Positions 22,356 to 34,230 are shown, counted from the stretch's first letter. The stretch is 64,000 nt of DNA from Portulaca oleracea (GCA_029582165.1 CM055880.1:2480001-2544000); one strand, 5' to 3'. The notes: generated from the letters alone by a model not told the origin. Made by a program: numbers and translations.

Positions 22356-22629
22356 TATAGCGCTGAAAAAAATTTGTCCGACTCAGATTACCCGAATTGT
22401 CCGACCCAGAAAAAATCGAGTCTGGACATAGATTCTTCATCCGAATTTCGATATTGACCGAATATTCGGACATAAAATCCTTTTTTTCTATTGTCCGGAC
22501 CCGATTTTAGCTTCGTCCGAATTGTCCCACCTGAAATAAAACCGGATCTAGACATGAATTTCTCGTCCGAATTATAACATTGTCCGAATTTGTCTGTCCT
22601 GGATTTACCTTAACTCGAATTTTTGCTAA
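22356..22629 (+). repeat. Dispersed GTCCGAA repeat, forward copy
   Basis: This shares its whole length with the reverse complement of 43740-44016. Common words in order include CCGAATTGTCCGACCC, TTCATCCGAATTT, CGGACATAAAAT, GATTTTAGCTTCGTCC and ACATTG.CCGAATTTGTCTG. No ORF or terminal inverted repeat is evident. Partial copies occur in the introns of both AKR genes. The element class is unknown. Confidence 0.8.
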
Positions 22630-23904
22630 CGCTAGTTGGATAAAATAAGATTACAAAGAAAGTTGTAAATCTATGTAATATTCCGTAAAAGGTTATTTTT
22701 ATGATAGGAGTATTAAAAAATTGAATAATAACGTAGTATTAGAATATAAAACTATCATTCGATCTTCAATTATCAACTTAAGTTTTTAATTCAAATAGTT
22801 CCATATGATATTAGAGTCAGTCTGAGTAATTGTCATTTCCTTCCTTTCTGTTGGCGGCTATATCATAATTGATAGCTCATGTGATGTAAGATTTTAAGGG
22901 CTCTAGTGTGTAAGTACCATAATTGAATGACATCTTTCTATTTTAAATACATTCCTTTCTTGAATTTCTTAGCACCATGTTACACTGTTAGATAAAATAT
23001 CATAAATTTCAATATGTCCTTATTTCCATCTTATTTGATTTTTCAATATATACAATATTTTTTAGTATATGAAAATATGAACTATGGTTAGATTAGTAAT
23101 AAAAAGTATTATCATACAAGTATTAGGGTTATGATTTTTTGTTAAAATGTTATGTGTGAAATTATTAGTCAAAGAAAGACATTAAATACCATAAATATTC
23201 AATATGTGAGTAAATAAAATAGGAAGGGGAGGGTATATACGGCACAAGATTAGCAAAAATTCAATAACACACATGCCTTTTTAACTCGTAGAGTGTATGT
23301 TATAAAAGTCATCTTAGCGTTGCGCATAAATATTGGTGTTGCTGAGTTTCAAACCTAAGACTTTTAAATAATGTGTTTTTAACATTATATAAAATAATTT
23401 CAACCAAAAACTTAAATTGATAGTTTTATATTTAACAATTTTTAACTAAGTCAAATTTTATCAAAAGGGTAATATATATGTTTTTTAAAAACTAATCTTT
23501 GTAATTAAAGGAGAACTCAAGGTAGATTTGACAAGCATTGAAATTTATCTAAAGGGCATCTGTTAAAAGTGTATCAACTTGGAAAGAGAAGAATCTACCA
23601 CAGAAGAACAAAAATATCATGATTAAGACCATTGATATGATACACCCTGATTTTCACGAAAGCAAAGAGCAAAGGAATCCAGTAATTATTTAATTAGTAC
23701 AGTAAATTGTTATTATTATTAGATTAATATTAAAAGGATAAATCTATTGGGAATACAAACTTAAAAAGATCCCCATTGGGAATGTTTAAAAAGGGGATGT
23801 GCATGAGTCAAATTAACTCTTTCTAGGTTTTCATGTGCAAACAAGGTACAATGTACGTCCATGGTCAAATTGTTCAGGGACTTTTAACTTTTATATAAGC
23901 AATA

Positions 23905-24426
23905 CTCAATCTGTTTCGTATTAATTTTCGTCTTTAAAAATCGTGTAATTAAACTTTAAAGTTTTTTTACTATAAATTTTCTAATATATACAATGAGTTG
24001 CTATATAAAATTACCATCATTAGATTCAAAAAAAAATTATTATCATAAAAGTATAATATTGTAATTATTAATAACATACTACCTCCATTCCATATAAATT
24101 GTCGTCTTTGGAAATTGTGCTGTCAAATACTGGAAATTTTGACTATAAGTTTGCAATTTATAAAATGACTTGCTATATAAAATTACTATCATTAGATTTG
24201 TAACGAAAAATACTATCATAAAAGTATAATATACCAACTTTTAATAAAACATTCTATAAGAAATTACTCTGTATCAATAAAAAGTGACATTGAAAATTAT
24301 GACAGTCAATAATATGACAACTAATATGGAACAAATGGAGTATTATGTAATAACTTATCAATCAAAGAGTGATATTGGAGATCGTATGAGTTAAAATCAT
24401 AAACACTTCATATGGAACAAAGGAAG
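23905..24426. mobile_element. Stowaway-like MITE carrying a second one inside it
   Basis: The outer element starts CTCAATCTGTTTCGTATTAA after TA and ends CTTCATATGGAACAAAGGAAG before TA. Its homology to the element at 662-917 breaks at 24081 and resumes at 24343 (TTATGTAATAACTTATCAATC). An inner element fills the gap. Confidence 0.75.
24082..24340. mobile_element. Inner Stowaway-like MITE, inserted in its own relative
   Basis: The left end CCTCCATTCCATATAAATTG follows TA at 24080-24081. The right end TAATATGGAACAAATGGAG is followed by TA. The interior repeats the same subfamily words (ATGACTTGCTATATAAAATT, CTATCATAAAAGTATAATAT) as its host. Confidence 0.78.
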
Positions 24427-24789
24427 TATTTACCATTCGTTTGTAGTTTTTTATATTATTTTTTTAACTGCATTACCTTAATATTATATTATCGTACACT
24501 TTGGTTTACTTTGATTAACTTTTGCATTGACCTTAATTAACCTTGTCTTTTCAGTCATTTGGGTTAAAATGATGACTAGCTAGTAATAGTCATCATGATT
24601 TCGTCTTAAAAGGATGTGAGAACCCTAAACCTTCTTTTATCGAACCAAAAAAAGCTTTTAAAATACCTTTATCATGTGGGGAAAAAAGGTTTTGCACAGC
24701 TAAAAATAAAAGTTACAAAAACACCATATTGAAAGCTTTTGTTTTTCAAGAAAGATCCATGATATAGGATCAAGTGTTTATTAATACTA

Positions 24790-25008
24790 CTACCTTCGTC
24801 CCTAAATAATTGTCCATTTGACTAAATTTTGATTATTAATTACTCACAAATTATAATGATTTACAATATTAAATTATCACAATTAAAAAGATATATATTG
24901 TACCAAAGATTACAATGATATTAATTTTATATTGTAACTCATTATAATTTGTAAGTAATCAACGATAAAAGTTTAGTCAAATTGACAATTATTTAGGTAC
25001 GAAGGTAG
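24790..25008. mobile_element. Stowaway MITE
   Basis: The left end CTACCTTCGTCCCTAAATAA follows TA, and the right end TTATTTAGGTACGAAGGTAG is followed by TA. The arms pair over about 80 bp, including TTGTAAGTAATCAACGATAAA against the left TTTGATTATTAATTACTCAC region. Non-coding. Confidence 0.88.
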
Positions 25009-25097
25009 TATCTATTTTCTTAAATTATGTTTCATTTGACCAACCTTTGATCATTTATTTTTATTAACTTACTTTATGTGTTCCATTTTATTACTTA

Positions 25098-25316
25098 CTC
25101 TGTTTCATATTAATTATCATACATTTGATTGATATAGTTTTCAATGTTACTATTTGATTGATAATTAATATCTTATGTAATATTATATTCTTCATCGCGA
25201 ATCTAATGTTACTAACCTTATATAACAAGACATCGTATATATCGAAATTCATGGTCAAAATTTTTAATGTTTAACTACAATTTTCAAATACGATAATTAA
25301 TATAGAATAAAGGGAA
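25098..25316. mobile_element. Stowaway-like MITE, degenerate
   Basis: The left end CTCTGTTTCATATTAATTAT follows TA; the right end ATTAATATAGAATAAAGGGAA is followed by TA. It is related to the 662-917 subfamily but with eroded termini. Confidence 0.65.
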
Positions 25317-25730
25317 TAGTTATATTGGATTGATCGGAGATTTAATGTTGCACACCAAAAAAAATAAAAAAAAATTAGTGGTTGAAAATAAAAAGACTAA
25401 ATTACTTCATGATTAATACACGTACGCATTGATAGGGGACTAATGGGAGGGATGAAAAACACTCCTCCTTCTTATATTACCGGTTACTTTGACTAACTCA
25501 TTGTTCCTATAATATTTGTAATTTTATAATTTCAATAATATATTAAATTGCTAATTTCTCAAATTAACCTATTAAGTACATATTTTTTTTTCAACTTTTC
25601 TCTTATATTCACCATTTTTCTTTATTACCACTTGAACGAGTGTTTTTTAAAACAGTTTTTCATGAACAACTACTTTACCGAGTAATATTTTTGCAATCAA
25701 TTGACCTAAATAACTAAAATCAAACAATTA

Positions 25731-25985
25731 GGGTCCGTTTGGACCTAGGAAAACATGATGGAAAAAAAATCTCGTGAAAAGAAAATTAGGAGGAAAATTT
25801 TTTTGGGGTAAAGTAAATTTCTTTCTCTTGTTTGGTTTAAGTAAATTTTGAAGGAAAAAATTGATTTCTATTCAATTTTCTTTTCCTTGTTTGGTTTGAG
25901 GAAAAATACATGGAAAAATAAAATTTGCAAGAAAACTTGTAAATATTAAGTTTCATTTTTTTAGATCATATGATGTGATTAGGGG

Positions 25986-26028
<43 letters not shown>

Positions 26029-26229
26029 ATTAGAGAGATAGAGAGAGTGACAAAGAGAGAGAAAAGAGAGTTAGAGAGAGAGAGCGATAGAGAGAGAGAA
26101 AAGAGAGTTAGAGAGAGAGAGAGAGAGAGAAGAAAGAGAAGAAAGAGAAGAGACTTAGAGAGAAAGAAGAGAGAGTGTGTGAGAGAAAGAGGGAAGAGAG
26201 TTAGAGAGAGAGAGAGAGAGAGAGAGAGT

Positions 26230-26265
<36 letters not shown>

Positions 26266-26601
26266 ATCGAGTTAGAGAGAGAGAGAGAGAGAGAGAAGAG
26301 AGTTAGAGAGAGAGAGAAGAAAGTTAGAGAGAGAGAGAGAGAGAGGAGACTTAGAGAGAGAGAGAGAGAGGAGAGATAGAGAGAGGATGAAAAGAAAGGT
26401 TGGCTTTGATCCAAAAATTTTCTCCCAACTTTCCTTTCATTTTTGAAGGGAAAATTTTTTATTCATTGTTACTCCAAATTTTCCATGCAATTTTCCAACT
26501 ATTTTTTTCCATTCCTTTTTCTTCAATCCAAACAAAGGAAAGATTTTCATTTTCCAAAATAATTTTTTTTCTATGTTGTTTTCCAAGGTCCAAACGGACC
26601 C
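25731..26601. mobile_element. Tourist-like (PIF/Harbinger) MITE swollen by a GA tract
   Basis: The left end GGGTCCGTTTGGACCTAGGA pairs with the reverse complement of the right end TCCAAGGTCCAAACGGACCC. TTA lies on both sides (25728-25730 and 26602-26604), the 3-bp duplication typical of PIF/Harbinger elements. Subterminal sequence also pairs (GGAAAATTTTTTT with AAATTTTCC-type words). The middle is replaced by roughly 400 bp of GA repeat. Confidence 0.82.
25985..26386. repeat. Long compound (GA)n tract with GTTAGAGAG interruptions
   Basis: Runs of GA are broken at irregular steps by TTAGAGAGA, AAGAAAGAGA and GATAGAGA. This indicates an old microsatellite that has both expanded and duplicated in blocks. 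Open frames through it (Arg/Glu or Ser/Leu repeats) are artefacts of the repeat. Confidence 0.95.
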
Positions 26602-26743
26602 TTAATCCAAACAAAGTATTAATTACCGCCTTTGGGGAACAATTATCTAATCCACTGCTCAAGGGGAGACGGTCTGCGCATGAGCCCAGTAACTACGGGT
26701 TTTGTAAGCATTTCAACAGCCCAGCCCAACACTAGAGCCCTAA

Positions 26744-26762
26744 TTTCCCGCCATTGGCGAAA
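26744..26762. promoter_or_regulatory. Paired E2F-type sites in a promoter-like stretch
   Basis: TTTCCCGCC and TTGGCGAAA (reverse complement TTTCGCCAA) lie one base apart in a convergent arrangement. Both fit the plant E2F/DP consensus TTTSSCGC closely. E2F sites mark promoters of S-phase and DNA-repair genes. An ATG in a good context follows 75 bp downstream. The sites are seen in the sequence; that E2F binds here is inference. Confidence 0.55.
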
Positions 26763-26826
26763 ATTCCTTTCCCTCTCTTTCTACTTCACAACACTCTTTC
26801 GGGAGGTTCGGATTGATTCATCGTCC

Positions 26827-28298
26827 ATGGTCAAAAGGTCAGTCTATGCTGCAGATTCACTCTTACTTTTACTCTTTCTTGTTCGTTTCGTTTAATTCCG
26901 AAATCGTATGATGTTGATGATCAATGTCTCATTTTGCTTTTCATGTCCGCTGAAGGTCATGTTGATGGTTTTCGGTTGTCTGATTATGAAATTGTTGTTT
27001 GAATTAGCTTAATCTGTGTAAATTTGGTGATTCGGCAAGAAAATTGGCTTTTGTGATATACTGATATGTGATTGGCGTGTTGTTAGTTGCCGGACATGAA
27101 TTTGGAGGTAATGTTGATGGTTTTCAGTTGTCTGTTTATGAAATTGTTGTTTGAATTAGCGTAATCTGTGTAGTTTTCGTGATTAGGCATGAAAATTGGC
27201 TTTTTTGATATGTAATTGGCGTGTTAGTTGTTCGATGATTCGACTAAGTTGCAAATGCTGGTTTTTATTATGAAATAATATTGTTTTGTGCTTGCCTCGT
27301 TTACGCCACATTTTGATCATGCCTAATGAATTTCGATAGAGTTTGTCGATTCGTGGTATGCATGATCAATTTGATGTATGTGATTCCATAGGAAGGGCAT
27401 TGTTAGGAAATATTAGGGCTGGAAATATATCAATATGATGATCATATTTGGAAATAATTTACATATAAACAAAATCTCATTATTGTTATTGACATGGATG
27501 TAGGATATTGTTGGGGAAGTTCTACATTTGAGTTATTGTCCCTCGTTGGACCTTAGAAATTTGAATGAGGGGTCTATACATTTTTTTGGCTAGCCAATTG
27601 GACCTTTTCTCGAGGGTAGCCATTACTTGGTTCTACAAAGACAAGGGATAAGTACCAAACTCAACCCTAGAATGTCCACACTTTTTTTTGGGCTTCCATC
27701 AAAGTTTGATCCTCGGTGGGGACTTGGAAGAATGATAGATGGGGTTGGAAACCACTTCTTTGGTGTGAGAGGTCTATACATGAATTGGTTCCAAGATCAT
27801 TTAGTTTTTTGGGTTGGCGTTAGGTTCAACTCATTTGGAACTCTCACTATCCAACTTCTCGGGGCATAGTGCCGTATATATATGGGATTTAACATTGTGC
27901 ATTTCCTTCAACATGTGTTTGTTTTGTGTAATTGAAATGTCCATACATGACAATCAGTTAATATTGGATGAAGGTATCTTGAACAGTCTGGGACTTAGGA
28001 ATAAGAATACAATCATATGTTTGTTCTTTTTCATTTTATGGTGATTAATCTTTTGTTCATGGCTAAACATGGTGATTTTTTGGACTATAAATTATTATGA
28101 TGCATGAAACATATTTTTCTCATATTAGCTATTATGTAGGCGTTTCTTGCGAAAGATAGGAGTAAAGACCACACACATTTGAAGTCCAGAATCCTTGCTT
28201 CAGTGGAATCTACATCAGGTTGTCCTTGTGTTTCCCAATTGAGATGTCTGAAGCTGCAAAGAGATAGAGTATTTGATCCATGCCTTACCCATTTTCGG
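26827..28298 (+). other. Candidate split gene fragment: tiny first exon plus one internal exon
   Basis: ATGGTCAAAAG|GTCAGT at 26827-26837 looks like a short first exon (M-V-K-R) with a good donor, just after E2F-type sites. At 28140-28298, TAG|GCGTTTC... to TTTTCGG|GTACGT is a 159-nt stretch flanked by consensus splice sites and open in one frame for all 53 codons (AFLAKDRSKDHTHLKS, then GCPCVSQLRCLKLQRD and VFDPCLTHFR). I do not recognise the protein. The two do not join in frame: exon 1 ends in phase 2, while the open frame needs phase 0. Either a small exon is missing, or the locus is a decayed or truncated gene, or it is a non-coding transcript. I found no convincing further exon before 32.8 kb. 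Confidence 0.35.
26957..27250. repeat. Local tandem duplication, period about 150 bp
   Basis: The segment starting GT.ATGTTGATGGTTTTC.GTTGTCTG at 26957 is repeated at 27107. GAAATTGTTGTTTGAATTAG and AAAATTGGCTTTT are shared at matching offsets. It falls in the presumed intron after the candidate first exon. Confidence 0.8.
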
Positions 28299-31200
28299 GT
28301 ACGTTCAATTTTTTTTTTTTAAATATTTTTTAAAAATTACGCTAGCAAATGTTAATGTTGAAGCGCTGTAAATATGATGGTAGTGGTTTACACTTAAGTT
28401 GGATTTTCAATGGAATGAATCAGAATTACTGATAAAACATCCCTTTTCATGATTCCTTGAGTAGTTGACTATGTTGTTATCTATGCGTTTTTATATAGAT
28501 GTTATGCTTGAAAGGTTATGAGTTTGTTTTCTGATGCGAATTTAGCACCAACTATCTACATATTTGGTTACCTCTTGAATATGTCAATATGATGGTTCCA
28601 AAAGCAAAAGTCATTCACTTTAGTGTGGATGCCTCTGGGCATTTTTCGGTTCTATTCTGCTTGTTATTTGTCACTTTTTTTTTGTTCTCTTTTATTTTCT
28701 CACTCGGTGACATTCCAAAGCCTGTTAGTTTCTTATTTGCATTATTTTCCAGAGATATGTGTAAATATTTCTCCTGTTTGGTTATCTCTTTTGACCTCAT
28801 ATTGCTTATAAATGTGATATTCCAACACCCTCCTATATGTGAGATTTGCCATGGCATTAGACTTGGACAACCTTTTTTTCCCTAAAAGAACATAATTATA
28901 AAATTATTCTCTTGATATGATAAATATTTAGTAGTGGGAATAGGTTTGCCACTACCAGGTACAAGGGATTATGGGCTATAGCTTATAGGATTGCATCATG
29001 GAGCAGTTTCATGTGGCTACATGATAAGGGGAATTTCTTAGTATTATTTTTTGGGGTTTCAGATACCTATAGACCATAAAGGCATAAAGTACAAGTGTTT
29101 TGGTTGTCAACAGAACAAGGCAAAACAGAAAGTCTTGTGCGGTGGAACCCTTTAATGTCATCGATTCAATGAAAAACTAAAATAGCGCTCCATGTTCTTG
29201 TGGATAACATATACTTGCTGGGGGAGCAAGTCTGAGATCACACCTCGTGAGTTTGTATTCATTATATTAGCAATCTTGGTCTAAGATATATCTTATTCTT
29301 TGCAAATATAATGTGCTGACGTTCTTGAGAGCCCTTCTGTGCATGTGTCATGCTGAATGCAACAGTTGGGTTGTCTAGCTAATCGAGTATTGAATTCATA
29401 ACATTTGAAATTTGGGTTGAGGCTCATGCAGCTGATGTTTATATAAATAATTGGAAGCATGAATAATCTAAAGTATTGCCAATAATAGAGCAGCTTCAAG
29501 TTGCTTATTGTTTTTAGCTCTTGGAAGATAAAATGGACACCAAGTCGTGCTTACATTTAAAAGTTTATGGTGCTGATCTCATGTACATGACCTTTTGTTT
29601 TCATTTACGAATGCATGATTCCATGAGATGTGAGAAACGTTTTGGCTAGGATTTTGCAGAATATTCTTTATGCAAATTGCCTTTCTTCAAAACACCTCGG
29701 CTCTTGAAGTTACCAACCATAAAGATAAACAGGTCACTAGTACAGTTTTGGAGTATCCTTGGGGATGAAGGGCCTGAGGAGATCTAAATTTAAGCAATCT
29801 TGTTGACAGAACACTACAATGGCCTGCAAGAGTTTTTTTCACCCCAAGGGGAAGTCTTAAGCTCTAGTGCTGTGGCTTATTAAACTTCTACGTGTTGATC
29901 ACCTGAATGCCTCTTCTCCTTGTGCCCCTTGAACATCCTGTAGTTATCCTGGAAAATACGTCGCAAAACAGCTAGAAAAGGGTAGAAATAAAAATTGTCA
30001 AGCAAAAATATACATGAAAGGTGAAGGTAAAAAGCATTCTAGTATAGGGGTTACTACTGTTTGCATTAATTCTGCATATCATAACGCAATCGTCTAGATG
30101 GGCAAAGACTTCGGGGAAGATTCTGGTCCAACAGGAACTTTGAAGCACCTTCTTATGCCTTTCTTTTTAGTATCATGCCTTGATGCTTTTGCTTTTCAAC
30201 GTGGAGTTAATTTGTAGAGTAAACGTAATTGACTAATTTTTTACATTATGGTAGGTCTTTGAGTGTCAAATCTACAGGGAACGTGTCCATTGTTCTTTAT
30301 TCATCCTCAAGGGAATTATGAGATTTTTCATAAGCCTGTCTTCTTAATCCACATCTCAGTGCTCCTTCCTTTTGATAAATGGGATTAAAGAAATCGAGAG
30401 GAATCAAATCGTCAACCAACTCTTGTCTCCTATATCCATTTAAAATTATTTAGCCTACGGTGCGGGACTACAACTTAGAGAAGTGACAAGCAGCAACAAC
30501 GACAAACTCTCAGGGAAACATGAATAGTGGCAAGGAATAAATTAAATTATGGGCTGTAGGGTTAACAATTGACTTTTAACCTAACCCAATCCCACTTGTT
30601 GTTAATCTAGTATCGTAGTTAGTAATAATTTAATGTCTGCTCCTATGCTAGATATCTTGGAGAATCGTAACTGTTTGCGTTCCTGCACATGACATGTTAG
30701 TGTGATGTTATTTTTTATTGGTATAACGTGAAGTTGTGAACCTTAGAGTTGAATCAAGATACTATTAAATTAGGCATGCATAACTACATGATCAATGTTG
30801 ATTCCTTTCTTAAAATAGTTTTGGAGGCTGGTGTAGAATTGTAGATTTGAGAAATTGATTTATCTTTCTGATTCTGAAAATATTGCCATAACATGTGTAT
30901 GCTCCCCCTATGTGACCTGGATCGTTGATGGCCAGTCATTGATACTTGGTACGTCCTCTTCATGAGTCTGTCTGCCATTCTCTCCTAAGAAAAATGAGTA
31001 GATTGCGGGGTCTTAAGTCTCATTACAGGGTACACTTGGATAGTAGGAGGCATAATGTTTGAGACTAGTGAGTGGTGACTAGACTCCTCAAAGTCCACAA
31101 TAGCTATGAGTTGTCTTGGGAGCTACACATTATTACTACTAGCGTACCTTTATTAATAACTGTCACTTTAACTAACTTTTCACAATATTTGTTATTTTAT

Positions 31201-32842
31201 AGTTCCAATACAATATTTATGATATTTATCTCTACTTTTCTGTCTCTTCCTAAACCCTCATTACACCTTTAGTTATCCTACTAAACTAAGGGTAAATTTA
31301 CCCATTACCTTTAATTTGCATAGCTCTTTTCATCGCATTGATAGTTGATACATGTGTATTCCCTCCGAATGACAAATATTCAAGAATGGAGGGAGTAGCT
31401 TACAACATATACAGGCAGAAACTCTGACCCCATCATTTTATAAGAAGGGAATAGACTAGTAACCTAGGATTGCTGAAAGATTAACCAAGACATTTAGTTT
31501 TGGGAGATGGCTTTTGTGAACAAGTTGCATTGTCCAGGTGTTTCCTGTTTCCTCCCTTCTTTGGATAAGTATCGCATAGGTTATAGGTTGATCTTGTAAT
31601 ATAGTAATGGTAGAGGGGTTCAGTCTCTAGAACTAGACGAGTTAGCTGTCATGACTACTTGTAAGTTGTAACTAGTAGGTAATAGTATACGTGGCCGTAT
31701 CTCTACTTTAGTTCTGAATAAAATAAAGATGCAAAAGATGGATCCCAAGCTCCATTGATAACATATCGTAAGATGATTTCTAGATCACAGTGTTGTCCCC
31801 AATGTGCTGCTTTTATCGTTTTTTTTCTTTTGGTAGCTATGCTACTTGCAATTGCTGACTGCCATGGTGCTGTTTTTGGTTCTCTCAAAAATTGTTGAAT
31901 TCAGTTCTTTTGAAGTTTGTTTCTTATAATTATTTGCTTGACTTGTTTGTGAAGTAGAGGATGAGAAACATCCAAATTCCACAAACTGCCACAGCATGGT
32001 AGTAATAAAAGAAAAAGAACATAAATTCTCTAGCAAACTTGAGAAATTCAATCCATTACCTTATACAGATAATTACTCATTAAGTTGCAAGCATGCTGTA
32101 TTTCTGGTAGACTGAAGATTTGAAAGGCTTCCACTCTTTACAACATTGTTAAGTTGTAGAGGACACTGTTGTGGTCCATTACAGTACTATGGAAAGTGGG
32201 GAAAAAAGTGTAGTTTTTCTACTTGGGAAATGGACATGCACAAAAAGTGGAGAAAAGCCACAATCCAAGTAACTCCATTGTCAACAATGAAAGAAGCATA
32301 TAACTGCATCTTATTTTTTTGGGGGAGTACTGATATCAGATTTTATCCCTTTGTCGATAGAAGAATTAAATTTTGTAGAAACTATAGAGGGAGCTGCTTA
32401 TTTTGGGGAGCTTTTGATTGAATCTAGCATTAATCCTCTTTACTTTATAGTTTTGGAGTCATATCAGAGTTTTATGGCTTAGTTGATGAAAGAGCAGGAA
32501 AGTTTCCTCTGTTGGGAAACTTCTGATGTAGTCTTGTGTAAATCCATTTTTAATAAGTTTCTAGACCTGACTAATTCTTGAAAAAAAGAGAAGATAAAAC
32601 AGAGGCAACTTCTGTGACAAGATAAAAAAGGAAAAGAAGAGAAACAGAAGGAAACACAATATTACTGAAGTTGCTGCTCTGCAAATACTTAGTGCAAAGA
32701 ATGGTATACAAAAGAGAAGAAATTAGTTAATCTCCAAAGAACAAATAAACTTTGGACAACCAAAATATTGACTATATCTCAACAACACTATTTACAATTC
32801 ACAAACCGCAAACCAAACACCACAAAAAGAAAACAGCACAAT
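28299..32842. other. Region without a supported gene
   Basis: Apart from the candidate exon before it, I see no frame with family motifs or coherent splice structure. Base composition here is less A+T-extreme than in the outer intergenic DNA, so an old gene or a long non-coding transcript is possible. A degenerate Stowaway-type end (AAGAATGGAGGGAGTAG) lies at 31.38 kb. The last few hundred bases are the 3' flank of the minus-strand WD40 gene. Confidence 0.45.
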
Positions 32843-34132
32843 CTAATTTGGAGGAACCCAAACTTGCCACACCTTAATATCACAATCCAAACTACCACTG
32901 TACACTAAATAAGAAGACCCAGCACTAGAATGAGAATTCTTTGTATCAACAGCAGCAGTTAAGCATTTAACTGGTTTCATGTGGCCTTCAAGCACTGCCA
33001 AACAAGCATGACTCTTGTCAACCCCTGATGATCTTCTCCATATTCTGATAGTCTTGTCAGCTGAGCCACTGCACAGCAAATCAGAGACAACAGTTAAGCA
33101 CAAAATAGCCTTGCTGTGTCCTCTAAGTGCTCCCACAGCAACCATATTATTCCCACCACCATTAGACTCTCTTTCCCACAACAAAATCGACCGATCACAC
33201 GCCCCTGAATAGAGCACGGACTCATCACTGCTAAGAGCCAATGCATTCACTGCTGACTTGTGCTTCTGTAGTGTTGTTACTAAGCTGTGCTTTGTATGTC
33301 CCAGGTGCTTTTTCCACACCTTGATTGTTCTGTCACCTGATCCAGTGTACACAACCCCATCTTTGGATAATACGAGGGCGTTGATGGCATCGTCGTGGGC
33401 CTTGGCCACTGACTCTATGCAGCGGAAATCAGAGGTTCGCCAGACTTTGAATGTGCGATCCCATGAGGCCGAGTATAGAAGAGACCCGTCCTTTGACAAG
33501 GCAAGTGCGGAGACCGTGTCAACGTGGTGAACCCAGGTACATGACTTATGCCTTCGAACTTGAACGTAGTTTTTGTTCGAAAACAGCCTTAGGAAACGAT
33601 CGTTCATAGTTGGGAGAGTGGCTATACATTGGTATTTCTTATGATGGTTGGATTCTTGATGATTGTTGTCAATTTTCCAGACCCGTATTTTATGATCCTG
33701 GTGGGCACTAAACAGCTTGTCCCCCAACACCACTAGAGACTTGACCGCTCCGCTTGCCGTAGCTGCTAGGTTACCATCATTGTTGTACGCTTCGTTCTGA
33801 TGGATAGTAGTAGCCAAGTCCCGAGACCAAACCCGGATTTCGTCGTTGTATGACCCACTATAGAAGTGTTTTCCAGAGAGCACAAGGGAGGAAACATAGG
33901 ATGTATGGCCTTTGAGGGTGGAAACACATTGGTGGTAGACAGTGGTGGGCTGTTGATCAAGCTGTCGGGGCGATAGCGACAGAGAAGGGAGGGATTGAAA
34001 GCTTTTTTGGGATGAGAGGGATGATGATGAAGAACATGAAGAGTACCCAGATCGAAAGTTGTAGGAGTAAGATTGGTTATTATCTTCTCCTGAATTGGTA
34101 TTACAGGGTAGAGGACATGAAAGCAGCCCCAT
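32843..34132 (-). CDS. WD40-repeat protein, JINGUBANG type
   Basis: An intronless gene encoding 429 residues. A Ser-rich N-terminal region (about residues 15-55) is followed by about seven WD40 repeats. Examples are LKGHTSYVSSLVLSGKHFYS ending IRVW, SYSASWD-like LLYSASWDRTFKVW, VYTGSGDRTIKVW, VLYSGACDRSILLWE, LLCSGSADKTIRIW and LVYSGSLDCDIKVW. Together they form a beta-propeller scaffold for protein interactions. The repeat order, the HH-V-D-T-V-SALALS motif and the absence of introns match the plant family named after Arabidopsis JINGUBANG, reported as a negative regulator of pollen germination. Whether this copy has that role is unknown, since the family has several members. The chosen start is the first true ATG, giving MGLLSCPLPC; the frame extends six codons upstream without an ATG. 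A TATA-like sequence lies about 90 bp upstream. Confidence 0.88.
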   Translation of the reverse strand: MGLLSCPLPCNTNSGEDNNQSYSYNFRSGYSSCSSSSSLSSQKSFQSLPSLSLSPRQLDQQPTTVYHQCVSTLKGHTSYVSSLVLSGKHFYSGSYNDEIRVWSRDLATTIHQNEAYNNDGNLAATASGAVKSLVVLGDKLFSAHQDHKIRVWKIDNNHQESNHHKKYQCIATLPTMNDRFLRLFSNKNYVQVRRHKSCTWVHHVDTVSALALSKDGSLLYSASWDRTFKVWRTSDFRCIESVAKAHDDAINALVLSKDGVVYTGSGDRTIKVWKKHLGHTKHSLVTTLQKHKSAVNALALSSDESVLYSGACDRSILLWERESNGGGNNMVAVGALRGHSKAILCLTVVSDLLCSGSADKTIRIWRRSSGVDKSHACLAVLEGHMKPVKCLTAAVDTKNSHSSAGSSYLVYSGSLDCDIKVWQVWVPPN

Positions 34133-34220
34133 TTTTGTGCTGATGTTCAAACTTTAGAGGGAATTGAACTAAAAGAGCAAGCAAGAAAATGGTTGGGGTG
34201 GGTAAGGAATACACTCAACG

Positions 34221-34230
34221 TGTATTTAAA
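34221..34230 (-). promoter_or_regulatory. TATA-like box of the WD40 gene
   Basis: TTTAAATACA on the minus strand lies 89-98 bp before the start codon, which would leave a 5'UTR of about 60 nt. Confidence 0.5.

Larger units (their letters stand above)
20174..26600. other. Intergenic repeat-rich DNA
   Basis: No gene seen. From left to right it holds the putative leader of the small ORF (to about 20.34 kb), a solo TRIM LTR (20.44 kb), a likely Stowaway remnant starting CTCCGTCTTAAAATATTTGTCC (20.57 kb), T and G homopolymer runs near 20.84-20.89 kb, a dispersed GTCCGAA repeat (22.36 kb), nested and single Stowaway MITEs (23.9-25.3 kb) and a Tourist-like element with a GA tract (25.73-26.60 kb). 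Confidence 0.6.

Noticed and set aside
25975..26414. Arg/Glu-rich and Ser/Leu-rich frames
   Set aside because: They are direct translations of the GA microsatellite.
28589..28885. Hydrophobic frame of 98 codons
   Set aside because: Phe/Leu/Ser-rich translation of T-rich DNA, no signal-peptide gene context, and overlapping frames of similar length on both strands.
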